A DNA stretch of 12,094 nt from Hyphomonas sp. (GTDB taxonomy: Bacteria; Pseudomonadota; Alphaproteobacteria; Caulobacterales; Hyphomonadaceae), in assembly GCA_003486945.1 (NCBI GenBank), contig DNFL01000042.1, positions 1 to 12,094 on the forward strand, written 5' to 3'. A model generated the notes under the pieces. It was given only the letters and a program-made list of their open reading frames with translations. It had not been told where the DNA came from and made no database searches. Made by a program: the position numbers and the translations under genes. This document shows, piece by piece, positions 5,883 through 12,094 of the stretch (the stretch's first letter is position 1; each line of letters starts with the position of its first letter).

Positions 5883-7337
5883 CTAACCGCGCCAGAAACG
5901 CGGTGTCAGCACCACGAACACAGCCACGAATTCCAGACGGCCCAGCAGCATGGCGATGGAACAGATCCATTTGCCGGCATCGGTGAGGCTGGCGAACGTG
6001 GTGGACGGGCCGACTTCCGGGCCGAGGCCGGGGCCGACGTTCGATACGCTGGTTGCCGAAGCCGAGATCGCCGCCAGCGGATCAAGCCCGGTGAAGGAAA
6101 GCGCGGCGGCGGCGGTCATGAAGGTGACAAGGTAGAGGAACAGGAACACCATCACCGACTGCAGGGTTTCCTCGTCTACCACGCGGCCGCCATAGCGGAT
6201 GGGCGCGCGCCGGTGCGGCTGGACCATGCGCTGTGACCAGGCGATGATGGCCTTCGCAGTGATCTCCACTCGGAACATCTTGATGCCGCACGAAGCCGAG
6301 CCCGCGCAGCCACCGAGGAACGTGGCGATCAGAAAGAGCGCGACGATGGGGTTGCCCCAGGTGTCATACGCTGCGTTCGCGTATCCCGTACCGGATATTA
6401 CGGAAACAACATTGAAAACGGCGTCAACGCCAGCGCGCCATGTTGATTCGAAGGCAGACTCTTCCAGGTGGAGTTCGTGATACAGTACGATGATGAATGC
6501 GATGCTGAGCGCGAGAGCGAGGAACAGGCGCGGTTGCGGATCCATGATCAAAGGCTTGATGCGTCCCTGCAGAAAAAGGATGGCAAACAAGCTGATCGGC
6601 ATGGCAGCAATCGCCATGAACACGATCGACACAAGGATGGCCGGGGTGCCGTTGAAGTGTCCGAACGAGGCGTCGTAGGTGGAAAAGCCGCCGGCGGAGA
6701 CAGTGGTCATTGAGTGGTTGATGGCATCGAACCAGTTCATGCCGCTGATGCCGTAGAGAAGGGCGCATACGGACGAAATGATCAGGTAGGCGTAGCCGAT
6801 GTAAGCGGCGATGTCGGACACGCGTGGCAGGAACTTGCCGGTCATGTCCGAGCTTTCGAGCGAAAAGAGCTGCATCCCGCCGACGCGCAGCTGGGGCAGG
6901 ATGGCGACAGCGGTGACGATGATCCCGATGCCTCCGATCCATTGCAGGATGGAGCGCCAGAGGAGAATGCCGCGCGGCATGTCGTCGAGGCCGCTGAACA
7001 CGGTCGCACCAGTGGTGGTGATTCCAGAGACGCTTTCGAAAATGGAATCAGTGACCGAGTGGCCAGCCACGACAAACGGGATGGCCGCGACGGCGGGCAG
7101 CATGACCCAGACGATGACGGTCAGCAGGAAGGCCTCGCGCTGGCCCATCCGCATCTCGCCGCCGCGGGCGAGAACCCAGCAGAGACCGCCCAGAAGGGCG
7201 GAGAAAGATGAGGCGGCCACGAAGACGTGCGCCTGAGGATTGCCGTCTGCCAGGTCGATCAGCGCACAAGGCAGCATCGCCACCGCAAGCAGGACGGTCA
7301 GTAGGCCGAGGGCCAGGATGACAGGGCGAAGCTGCAT
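5883..7337 (-). CDS. trkH: Trk-type potassium uptake transporter, membrane subunit
   Basis: The 484-residue polytopic protein carries all four pore-loop motifs of the TrkH/KtrB superfamily. They are SGITTTGATV (104-113), HSMTTVSAGGFS (208-219), ISGTGYANA (314-322) and SNVGPGLGP (432-440); the central Gly of each forms the potassium selectivity filter. The LQWIGGIGIIV segment (131-141) and the C-terminal MLLGRLEFVAVFVVLTPRFWR (463-483) are also typical of TrkH. It moves K+ into the cell across the inner membrane. TrkH normally needs the cytoplasmic NAD(H)/nucleotide-binding subunit TrkA, which is not in the window and must be encoded elsewhere. The start at 7337 is preceded on the minus strand by AAGGTG about nine bases upstream. 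It is divergent from the leucine dehydrogenase gene and convergent with the permease. Confidence 0.95.
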   Translation of the reverse strand: MQLRPVILALGLLTVLLAVAMLPCALIDLADGNPQAHVFVAASSFSALLGGLCWVLARGGEMRMGQREAFLLTVIVWVMLPAVAAIPFVVAGHSVTDSIFESVSGITTTGATVFSGLDDMPRGILLWRSILQWIGGIGIIVTAVAILPQLRVGGMQLFSLESSDMTGKFLPRVSDIAAYIGYAYLIISSVCALLYGISGMNWFDAINHSMTTVSAGGFSTYDASFGHFNGTPAILVSIVFMAIAAMPISLFAILFLQGRIKPLIMDPQPRLFLALALSIAFIIVLYHELHLEESAFESTWRAGVDAVFNVVSVISGTGYANAAYDTWGNPIVALFLIATFLGGCAGSASCGIKMFRVEITAKAIIAWSQRMVQPHRRAPIRYGGRVVDEETLQSVMVFLFLYLVTFMTAAAALSFTGLDPLAAISASATSVSNVGPGLGPEVGPSTTFASLTDAGKWICSIAMLLGRLEFVAVFVVLTPRFWRG

Positions 7338-7480
7338 GCGGCGGGCACCTTACGCCCGAATTCCTGCAAAGATGTCAATGCAATGCAGGCGGCATGCCGG
7401 GCGAGGTTGACGCTGCGCCAGACCGGGGGGTAGAGCGGCGAAATAGTTTCATTTAAAACGCTTTTTCGGGTGGTCCCGCC
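7338..7480. promoter_or_regulatory. Divergent promoter region between trkH and the leucine dehydrogenase gene
   Basis: On the plus strand TTGACG (7407-7412) and TAGAGC (7431-7436) are 18 bases apart and could form a weak promoter for the 7481 gene. On the minus strand a perfect consensus -35, TTGACA (7378-7373), faces trkH, but the -10 position (GCGTAA near 7355-7350) is poor. Between them lies a perfect 10-bp palindrome, CGGCATGCCG (7390-7399), a possible operator. An AT-rich patch (GAAATAGTTTCATTTAAAA, about 7440-7458) and a small CGGG-TGGT-CCCG hairpin (7467-7478) precede the ATG. Promoter calls are by eye. Confidence 0.35.
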
Positions 7481-8530
7481 ATGTTCGATAACCCCTCCTT
7501 TGACGGTCACGAGGGCGTTCATGCCTTCCACGACGCGGCAACCGGGCTGAAATGCGTGATTGCGGTCCACTCCACGGCTCTGGGGCCAGCGGCGGGCGGG
7601 TGCCGGATGTGGAACTATCCCACGGGCGACGCGATGCTGACCGATGTGCTGCGCCTGTCGCAGGGCATGAGCTACAAGAACGCGATGGCGGGCATCCCGC
7701 TGGGCGGCGGCAAGGCGGTGATCTGGGGCGACCCGAAATCCGGCAAATCCGAAGCCCTGTTCGAGGCCTTTGGCCGTGCTGTGCAAAGCCTGAACGGGAC
7801 TTACTACACAGCCGAGGATGTGGGCGTGGATGTCGCCGACATGACCGTCGTGCGCCGGCAGACGAAATATGTCGCGGGCCTGGATGAGGGCGATGCGGCG
7901 AGCGGCGACCCCTCGCCGGTGACCGCGATGGGGGTGTATCTCGGCATCCGCGAAGTGGCGAGGCGCCTGTTCGGGACGGACGACCTGAATGGCCGCACGA
8001 TTGCGGTTCAGGGCGTGGGCTCAGTCGGCGGCTATACCTGCGGGCACCTGGCGAAGGCAGGGGCGAAGCTGGTGATCACGGATATCGACCAGGAAGCGCT
8101 GGCGGCCGTTTCCAGCCAGACCGGGGCGGTCGTGGTGGCGCCGAGTGACATCTATGACGTCGAGGCCGATATCTTTTCACCGAACGCGCTGGGCGCGGTG
8201 ATCAACGAGAAGACGCTGTCGCGCCTGAAGGTGAAGGGCGTCGCCGGCGGGGCGAACAACCAGCTGGTGGTCCCGGAGATGGGCGAGTTCCTGCGCCGCA
8301 AGGGCATCCTCTATGCGCCGGACTATGTGATCAATGGCGGGGGCATCATCAATGTCGCCGCCGAGATTTCCGGCAGCTATTCGCGCGAATGGGTGGACGC
8401 GACGCTGGCGAAACTGATGGTTACGCTGGGCGAGGTTCTGGACGAGGCGCTGCAAACCAATCAGCCTACGAACTATGTTGCCGACCGCATCGCCCGGGCA
8501 CGTATTGCCGCGGCGCGCAAGGCTAGGTAG
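7481..8530 (+). CDS. Leucine dehydrogenase-like Glu/Leu/Phe/Val dehydrogenase
   Basis: The 349-residue product matches the ELFV amino-acid dehydrogenase family, closest in length and motifs to leucine dehydrogenase. These enzymes oxidatively deaminate branched-chain L-amino acids to 2-oxo acids with NAD+. Substrate-pocket and catalytic elements are GPAAGGCRMW (35-44), Lys66 in MSYKNAMAG and Lys78 in PLGGGKAVI. The two lysines are 12 residues apart, as in known leucine dehydrogenases. The Rossmann motif is GVGSVG (178-183), with Asp201 in ITDID at the end of the next strand, which favours NAD over NADP. GGANNQL (256-262) and the NGGGIINVAAE segment (285-295) complete the site. The ATG at 7481 follows only a weak ribosome binding site. 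Phenylalanine or valine dehydrogenase activity is possible; sequence alone does not separate these. Confidence 0.9.
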   Translation: MFDNPSFDGHEGVHAFHDAATGLKCVIAVHSTALGPAAGGCRMWNYPTGDAMLTDVLRLSQGMSYKNAMAGIPLGGGKAVIWGDPKSGKSEALFEAFGRAVQSLNGTYYTAEDVGVDVADMTVVRRQTKYVAGLDEGDAASGDPSPVTAMGVYLGIREVARRLFGTDDLNGRTIAVQGVGSVGGYTCGHLAKAGAKLVITDIDQEALAAVSSQTGAVVVAPSDIYDVEADIFSPNALGAVINEKTLSRLKVKGVAGGANNQLVVPEMGEFLRRKGILYAPDYVINGGGIINVAAEISGSYSREWVDATLAKLMVTLGEVLDEALQTNQPTNYVADRIARARIAAARKAR

Positions 8531-8608
8531 AGTTACCTACTCCGGCCCCGTTCCTGCAGTGTTAGAAGCTGTTCCAACGGTCGCAACCGGCCGGTGAGGA
8601 GGCTTTTC

Positions 8609-9442
8609 ATGTCCATCATCGCCATGCTGCAAGGCACACCTGAAATAGATACAGCGACGACGCAGTCGGCGCTCGCCATTGCCCGGCGGCTGAACCTGCC
8701 GCTGACGGGGCTGTGTGCGCTGCCGGACCCGCAGACAGCCCTGATGGTTGTCTCGACGCCTGAATCCGCCGGCATGTCGGCGGCGGCGGCGACCAACATC
8801 ATCGAGCTGCAGAAGGAAATGCTGGAGAAGGCCGAGCAGGCGTTCCGGGATGTCGTGACGGCCGGCGCCCATGGTCTCGACTGCACCTTTTTGCATCAGG
8901 TCGGCATCGCGGAATATGCGGCGGCGAGTGCCGCGACATTGTCTGAAGCGATCGTGTTCCCGCGCACGGCAGCGAAAGCCGGCGAACCGCTGTCTCTCGC
9001 GTTTGATCATGTGATGATGGATGCGCGCCTGCCGCTTGTGCTTGCAGGCACCAAGGCGTTCGAGCCGGGCCCGGTGATCATCGGATGGGACGGATCCAAC
9101 GGTGCGTCGCGCGCCGTGCGGTTCCATTCCCACCTCGTCCGCGCGTTCGGCGATGTCGTGATCGCGCAGAACCGCAAGGATGCCGAGCGTGATGGCGCGC
9201 GGCCGGGCATCGCGCCGGGATCGCTGGAAGACTGGCTGAAACGCAAAGGCGTCAAGGCGCGCAGCGAGAACATCGAAGGTGAAGTTTCGACCGCGCTGCT
9301 GACGCTCGCTTCAAATGTGGGCGCGACGATGATCGTGGCGGGCGCCTATGGCCATTCGCGCCTTGGCGAGCGTCTGTTTGGCGGCACAACCAAACGGCTT
9401 CTGGCTGCGGCGGATGCGCCGGCGCTTGCCCTCGCACGCTGA
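8609..9442 (+). CDS. Universal stress protein with two tandem Usp domains
   Basis: The 277-residue product is a fused two-domain UspA-type protein. The second half is clear: GPVIIGWDGSNGASRAV (154-170) opens an alpha/beta nucleotide-binding fold, and GAYGHSRLGERLFGGTT (245-261) is its nucleotide-binding loop. This fits G-x2-G-x9-G, but the following Ser/Thr is replaced by Gly. The first half (1-145) begins MSIIAMLQG and keeps the fold pattern but no phosphate-binding loop, so it probably does not bind ATP. Such tandem Usps are soluble cytoplasmic proteins linked to starvation and oxidative or envelope stress. The ATG at 8609 is preceded by a perfect AGGAGG (8597-8602) at six bases. A GTG at 8594 was rejected because it lies just upstream of that site. 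The next gene begins 19 bases later and is probably co-transcribed. Confidence 0.85.
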   Translation: MSIIAMLQGTPEIDTATTQSALAIARRLNLPLTGLCALPDPQTALMVVSTPESAGMSAAAATNIIELQKEMLEKAEQAFRDVVTAGAHGLDCTFLHQVGIAEYAAASAATLSEAIVFPRTAAKAGEPLSLAFDHVMMDARLPLVLAGTKAFEPGPVIIGWDGSNGASRAVRFHSHLVRAFGDVVIAQNRKDAERDGARPGIAPGSLEDWLKRKGVKARSENIEGEVSTALLTLASNVGATMIVAGAYGHSRLGERLFGGTTKRLLAAADAPALALAR

Positions 9443-9461
9443 TTTAATCCGGAGACTGATG

Positions 9462-9830
9462 ATGAGCCTCAGACGTATCACCCTTCAGCTTGCCCGCAAT
9501 CCCGGCTTGCCGGCAGGTGACCCTGGGCAGGGATACATGATCATTGCGCCGCTGACCGATGCAGGCCAGCTGGACCTAGAAGGTTGGCGCCAGAACCGGA
9601 AAGCCTGCCGCGTCTACAGGTTCCATCCGGACCCGGCAGAGAAGGCGGACGGCTGGCTGACGCATCGCGGCGAGAAATGGTTTTTCCACTATGATGAGGA
9701 AGAAGAGGGTGATGACGAGGCGGTGTTTCGCTTTGGTGCTCACAAGTTCCGCGAAGGCGAATACGTCACCATCGATCATCCGGGGCGCGAAGCGCTGACC
9801 TACAAGGTGACGGATATCTCGCCGGTCTGA
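9462..9830 (+). CDS. Small conserved acidic protein of unknown function
   Basis: The 122-residue soluble product opens MSLRRITLQLARNPGLPAGD and includes YMIIAPLTDAGQLDLEGWR (25-43), FHPDPAEKADGWLTHRGEKW (54-73), a strongly acidic run DEEEEGDDE (78-86) and REGEYVTIDH (97-106). I recall similar uncharacterised proteins in other Alphaproteobacteria, but know no named domain or function. There is no signal peptide or membrane segment. Two ATG codons stand in tandem (9459 and 9462). GGAG at 9451-9454 is four bases from the first and seven from the second, so the second is preferred. The open frame extends upstream into the Usp gene, but that part overlaps coding sequence and lacks a ribosome binding site. 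It is probably in one transcript with the Usp gene, which hints at a stress-linked role but does not prove one. Confidence 0.75.
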   Translation: MSLRRITLQLARNPGLPAGDPGQGYMIIAPLTDAGQLDLEGWRQNRKACRVYRFHPDPAEKADGWLTHRGEKWFFHYDEEEEGDDEAVFRFGAHKFREGEYVTIDHPGREALTYKVTDISPV

Positions 9831-9838
9831 GCGCGTTA

Positions 9839-9863
9839 CCGAAGCCTTAATGTGGAGCTTCGG
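9839..9863 (+). terminator. Terminator-like hairpin after the Usp transcript
   Basis: CCGAAGC (9839-9845) and GCTTCGG (9857-9863) form a perfect 7-bp stem with an 11-base loop, followed by ATTTTCCC. It begins eight bases after the stop of the small acidic protein. The T-run is short and the loop long, so efficiency is uncertain. Confidence 0.55.
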
Positions 9864-9871
9864 ATTTTCCC

Positions 9872-9892
9872 AAACGCCGGAAACGGGTTTTT
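9872..9892 (+). terminator. Second terminator-like hairpin with a GAAA tetraloop
   Basis: AAAC and CCG (9872-9879, one bulged G at 9876) pair with CGGGTTT (9884-9890) around a GAAA loop, with two more T residues after the stem. It lies nine bases after the first hairpin. Together they form a tandem terminator that would insulate the 9918 gene from the Usp transcript. Confidence 0.5.
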
Positions 9893-9917
9893 AGCCATAC
9901 TGCGCTAGGCTGCAGGG

Positions 9918-10346
9918 ATGGAGAAACTCGCTGTCCCCATTCTCCTGATCGTGGGCGTATTCCTTTACTTCACCCACGATGCAGGATTCCAATTCGAGCG
10001 CGCCAGCGCCGAAAAGCGCGTCGCTTTTGTCGAGCGCCAGGTGACCCTTGCAGCCCGCAAGGGGGAACTCCCGCTCTTCAACACGAGCAATGCGCAATCA
10101 ATGGCCATCTCGGAAGACGCGATGCGCGTCACGCTGAAGGTCCGGGTGGATCCCACGATGATGTTCGACCGGCGCCGGACCGAGATCAATCGCATAGCGT
10201 GTGAAGGCTATATCAAGTCTTTCCTTGATGAGCATGACATCTCGCTTCGTCTCGAATTCTACCGGGATACCGGCGCAATGGCGGCTCTGATGACGCTGAC
10301 GCCGCAGGCCTGCCACCGCCTGGTCGCTGTCAGCAAGAAAGCCTGA
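9918..10346 (+). CDS. Small membrane-anchored protein of unknown function with two cysteines
   Basis: The 142-residue product has one N-terminal hydrophobic segment (about 4-18, LAVPILLIVGVFLYF) that would anchor it in the inner membrane. A largely charged soluble domain follows. The only cysteines are Cys95 (IACEGYIKSFL) and Cys132 (TPQACHRL); if the domain is periplasmic they could form a disulfide. The pattern around them (helix starting with a Cys, strand ISLRLEFYRDTG, strand MAALMTLT, then Cys) suggests a compact alpha/beta fold. An in-frame stop lies at 9906-9908, so ATG 9918 is the first possible start. It lacks a well-spaced ribosome binding site: only AGGG directly abuts it. It is a stand-alone gene between terminators. 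I do not recognise the family. Confidence 0.7.
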   Translation: MEKLAVPILLIVGVFLYFTHDAGFQFERASAEKRVAFVERQVTLAARKGELPLFNTSNAQSMAISEDAMRVTLKVRVDPTMMFDRRRTEINRIACEGYIKSFLDEHDISLRLEFYRDTGAMAALMTLTPQACHRLVAVSKKA

Positions 10347-10364
10347 AATCCTTCGCGGATTTTT
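10346..10364. terminator. Intrinsic terminator between convergent genes
   Basis: AAATCC (10346-10351) and GGATTT (10357-10362) form a 6-bp stem with loop TTCGC, followed by two more T residues, giving five T in a row. The stem begins in the last base of the upstream stop codon. The A-rich left arm would give a short T-run on the other strand, so it may also serve the convergent gene ending at 10387. Confidence 0.65.
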
Positions 10365-10386
10365 CCGTGCAGGAACCAATCCGGGA

Positions 10387-11604
10387 TCAGTTCCAGGGAT
10401 TGAAGCGGCGCGTGTTGCCGGGATCGGGTGCCTTCGGCTTTTCGTCCCCTGAACCTTCGCCGGGCCGGGCTTCCGGTGCATGCGGCGGGTAGGGGTCGTT
10501 GTCGCCCATTTCCGGATAGGCATCCAGCGGCGACGGCGGAAGATCCAGCGTGCCATCGATGATGATGCGCTTCGGTGGCTCGGCCGGGGCGGCTTCAGGT
10601 TCGGGCTGCGGGCGGGGTGCAGGCGGCGCCGGCACGCGCTGCGCAGCGCCAAGGCCAAAGCCCATCGGAATGGATGACAGCGAGATCGGCTGCGACAGCG
10701 TCGGCACAGCCGGCGCAGGTTCGGGTTGAGGCTGCGGCTCTGGTGCCGGCGCCGCTTCCGCCAGCACAGGCTCCGGTTCAGGTTGAAGTTCCGGTTCGGG
10801 CGCAGACGGTTCGAACGAACCGAACGTGCCGAAGGAGCCTGGCTCTTCCGCCTGAACGACAGGCTCAGGCTCGGCGCCTTTCACGATCCACTCTTCTTCC
10901 GGCTCGACTTGTGCGGCTGGTTCCGGCGGCGGCGCAAAGAAGGTTTCAACGACAGGCTCGGGCTCCGGCTCTGCGGCGAGTTGAGGTACGGGCTCGGGCT
11001 CAGGCTCGGGCTCGGGCTCGGGCTGAGGTTCCGGTTCCGGCGTTGCCGCAACCGGCTCGGGTTCAGGTGCCGGAGGTTCAGGCGCAAGTTCAGCCGGCAC
11101 GGGCGGCGCGCCGTTGATCTGGTCCGCCAGAGTGGCGACCGCATGCGTGATGTCGGTCTCGCTCTCGCTTTCGAGCGAGGCGGTTTCGTCCGTTATGGCG
11201 TCCGGTGCGTCGGCCGTGAGAACTGGCACGATCGCAGGCGGCTCGGACGGCGCCGGCGGCGCTTCCTCTTCGGTGGCGTCGAGGCCGGCGAGCAGGGCGT
11301 TGATTGCCTTTTCTGCGCCGCGCGCATGGCGATGCGCCTCGCGGTACAGTTCGCCGACGAGTTTGAAATAGGGACGGCCCTGGGCATCGACATCGTCGGC
11401 AAATTCTTCCGGCAGGCAGGTCTCGATCTCGCGGCCCCGGCCATCGGTCAGCATCACGGCGTGCGGCTCAGGCGTCAGCACGACCCGGTAACCCTCGGTA
11501 TCGTGGATAACGGTTCCGTTTTCCCCCTCGGTCCAGGCGACGCGCTGTTTGCGCGTCATCTCGCTCAACTTGTCGATGAGGCGTTTGGTCGAGGGATGCA
11601 GCAT
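10387..11604 (-). CDS. Pro-Glu-repeat protein with conserved-looking end domains, function unknown
   Basis: The 405-residue product has three parts. Residues 1-110 form a folded-looking domain (MLHPSTKRLIDKLSEMTRKQ, then short strands with VVLTPEPHAVMLTDGRGREIE and a helix to LLAGL). Residues about 112-344 are a disordered, acidic low-complexity region of PEPEPEP-type repeats mixed with Ala and Gln. It includes EWIVKGAEPEPVVQAEE, a GSFGTFGSF patch and an SLSSIPMGFGLG patch. Residues 345-405 are a hydrophilic tail opening KRIIIDGTLDLPPSPLDAYP and ending NTRRFNPWN. There is no signal peptide or membrane helix, so unlike TonB the Pro-Glu stretch is not an obvious periplasmic spacer. The start at 11604 was chosen because AAGGAA precedes it at about 11 bases and a promoter lies just upstream; a TTG at 11676 falls inside that promoter's -35 box. 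Family not recognised. Confidence 0.7.
   Translation of the reverse strand: MLHPSTKRLIDKLSEMTRKQRVAWTEGENGTVIHDTEGYRVVLTPEPHAVMLTDGRGREIETCLPEEFADDVDAQGRPYFKLVGELYREAHRHARGAEKAINALLAGLDATEEEAPPAPSEPPAIVPVLTADAPDAITDETASLESESETDITHAVATLADQINGAPPVPAELAPEPPAPEPEPVAATPEPEPQPEPEPEPEPEPVPQLAAEPEPEPVVETFFAPPPEPAAQVEPEEEWIVKGAEPEPVVQAEEPGSFGTFGSFEPSAPEPELQPEPEPVLAEAAPAPEPQPQPEPAPAVPTLSQPISLSSIPMGFGLGAAQRVPAPPAPRPQPEPEAAPAEPPKRIIIDGTLDLPPSPLDAYPEMGDNDPYPPHAPEARPGEGSGDEKPKAPDPGNTRRFNPWN
10991..11026. repeat. Hexanucleotide tandem repeat inside the Pro-Glu protein
   Basis: Six consecutive units of GGCTCG-type sequence (GGCTCG, GGCTCA, GGCTCG three times, GGCTGA) encode the densest Pro-Glu run on the minus strand. 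The third units are near identical, so copy number could change by slippage in steps of two residues without a frameshift. More diverged GGTTCCGG- and GGCTCC-type units continue on both sides. Confidence 0.7.
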
Positions 11605-11647
11605 TGCGGCGTGCTTTCCTTGGGAACGGAAGAATGACAACCGTGTC

Positions 11648-11676
11648 AGGTTAGCCCGCTCCGCTGCAAGATTCAA
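11648..11676 (-). promoter_or_regulatory. Candidate promoter of the Pro-Glu-repeat gene
   Basis: On the minus strand TTGAAT (11676-11671) and TAACCT (11653-11648) are separated by exactly 17 bases. Transcription would start near 11641, leaving a leader of about 37 bases that includes AAGGAA before the ATG at 11604. The -35 is good and the -10 is weak. It is the first such pair found between the two minus-strand genes. Confidence 0.4.
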
Positions 11677-11718
11677 ACCATTGAAACGGCTCGGGGCTGC
11701 TTTGCCGGTGCTGCCGGA

Positions 11719-12094
11719 CTAGGGCCGCGGCAAGTTTGGGACATAGCTGGCCGAATCGAGCTTGCGCGTGGAGCGGGCGGCCGGAAAATTGAGAATCAGT
11801 GTGCCAGTGGACAGAGGAACTTCGCAGGACTGGTCGTCGTTTGGCCGGGGCTGCTCGGGTTTGCACGCCTGGGCGACATCCGCCGGAAGGTCGGTGATGG
11901 GGGTCGCATTCGGCTGCAGTTCCACCGTGCCGGTATCACTCGGAACGAGGACGGTCACGGTCCCGATGAAGCCGCGCGACCAGTCAGGCTCCAGCCGGAA
12001 GAGGTCCGTCTCGCTGCCGGGTTCGCGAACGCCGAAGACCGGAATTCCGTCTTCTTCGTTCGCAACGATGATGAAGCCGGGAAAAGCGCGCTCG
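11719..12094 (-). CDS. Protein of unknown function, C-terminal part only (runs off the right edge)
   Basis: An open frame on the minus strand runs from the window edge to a TAG at 11721-11719, giving 124 codons without a start that must be the true one. The visible part begins ERAFPGFIIVANEEDGIPVFGV and continues through DLFRLEPDWSRGFIGTVTVLV, QACKPEQPRPNDDQSCEVPL and STGTLILNFPAARSTRKLDS to YVPNLPRP. The first part looks like beta strands with acidic loops. Two Cys (in QACKPE and QSCEVP) could form a disulfide if the protein is exported, but its N-terminus is outside the window. A GTG at 11958 could be mistaken for a start, but the frame stays open upstream. It lies upstream of the Pro-Glu gene on the same strand, with 114 bases between. 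Family not recognised. Confidence 0.6.
   Translation of the reverse strand, partial: ERAFPGFIIVANEEDGIPVFGVREPGSETDLFRLEPDWSRGFIGTVTVLVPSDTGTVELQPNATPITDLPADVAQACKPEQPRPNDDQSCEVPLSTGTLILNFPAARSTRKLDSASYVPNLPRP

Noticed and set aside
8586..8595. The palindrome ACCGGCCGGT just upstream of the Usp ribosome binding site
   Set aside because: Ten-base GC palindromes of this kind are frequent in GC-rich DNA, and nothing else supports an operator here.
10726..11637. A 303-codon plus-strand open frame opposite the Pro-Glu gene
   Set aside because: Its Arg/Leu/Phe repeats are what Pro-Glu codons give when read on the other strand. The minus-strand frame has a promoter, a ribosome binding site and folded-looking ends.
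11719..11958. The GTG at 11958 as start of a 79-residue protein
   Set aside because: The same frame stays open to the window edge with continuous protein-like sequence, so the gene is longer and truncated by the window.

Overview
The window reads as a GC-rich alphaproteobacterial chromosome, most likely from the Caulobacterales/Maricaulales side (Hyphomonadaceae-like). This is inferred from a DUF1489 protein (a family found mainly in Alphaproteobacteria), from a palindromic intergenic motif that I remember as common in alphaproteobacterial genomes, and from overall codon use. I could run no searches, so the taxonomic call is provisional. No phage, insertion sequence, CRISPR array, tRNA or rRNA is visible. 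This is a core-like metabolic and membrane region.

Layout. The left edge (1-47) holds the first codons of a minus-strand acyltransferase. Next comes a small two-helix membrane protein (185-532), then a translationally coupled pair of amidohydrolase-superfamily genes (645-2051 and 2048-3313). The first is a lipoprotein with intact metal ligands. The second is a periplasmic paralogue that has lost nearly all of them. A 201-base gap (3314-3514) follows with a striking fold: a perfect 15-bp outer stem enclosing two hairpins, then a further hairpin, with sequence that can mask the next gene's Shine-Dalgarno site. Downstream lie an exported protein of unknown function (3515-4279), a DUF1489 protein (4290-4706), a 78-residue zinc-ribbon protein ending in six natural histidines (4747-4983) and a TauE/SafE (TSUP) permease (5008-5832).

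The second half begins with a TrkH-type potassium transporter on the minus strand (5883-7337). It converges on the permease across a palindromic repeat and diverges from a leucine-dehydrogenase-like gene (7481-8530). A two-domain universal stress protein (8609-9442) and a small conserved acidic protein (9462-9830) follow, closed by two terminator-like hairpins. A small membrane-anchored unknown (9918-10346) ends in a clear terminator and faces a minus-strand protein with a long Pro-Glu-rich middle (10387-11604). The right edge holds the 3' end of another minus-strand gene of unknown function (11719 onward).

How the genes work together. The amidohydrolase pair probably forms an envelope peptidase/amidase unit, with the degenerate member as a likely partner or scaffold. 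TSUP permease, TrkH, leucine dehydrogenase and Usp suggest ordinary transport, ion homeostasis, branched-chain amino-acid catabolism and stress functions rather than one joint pathway. The most unusual element is the structured leader at 3359-3509.
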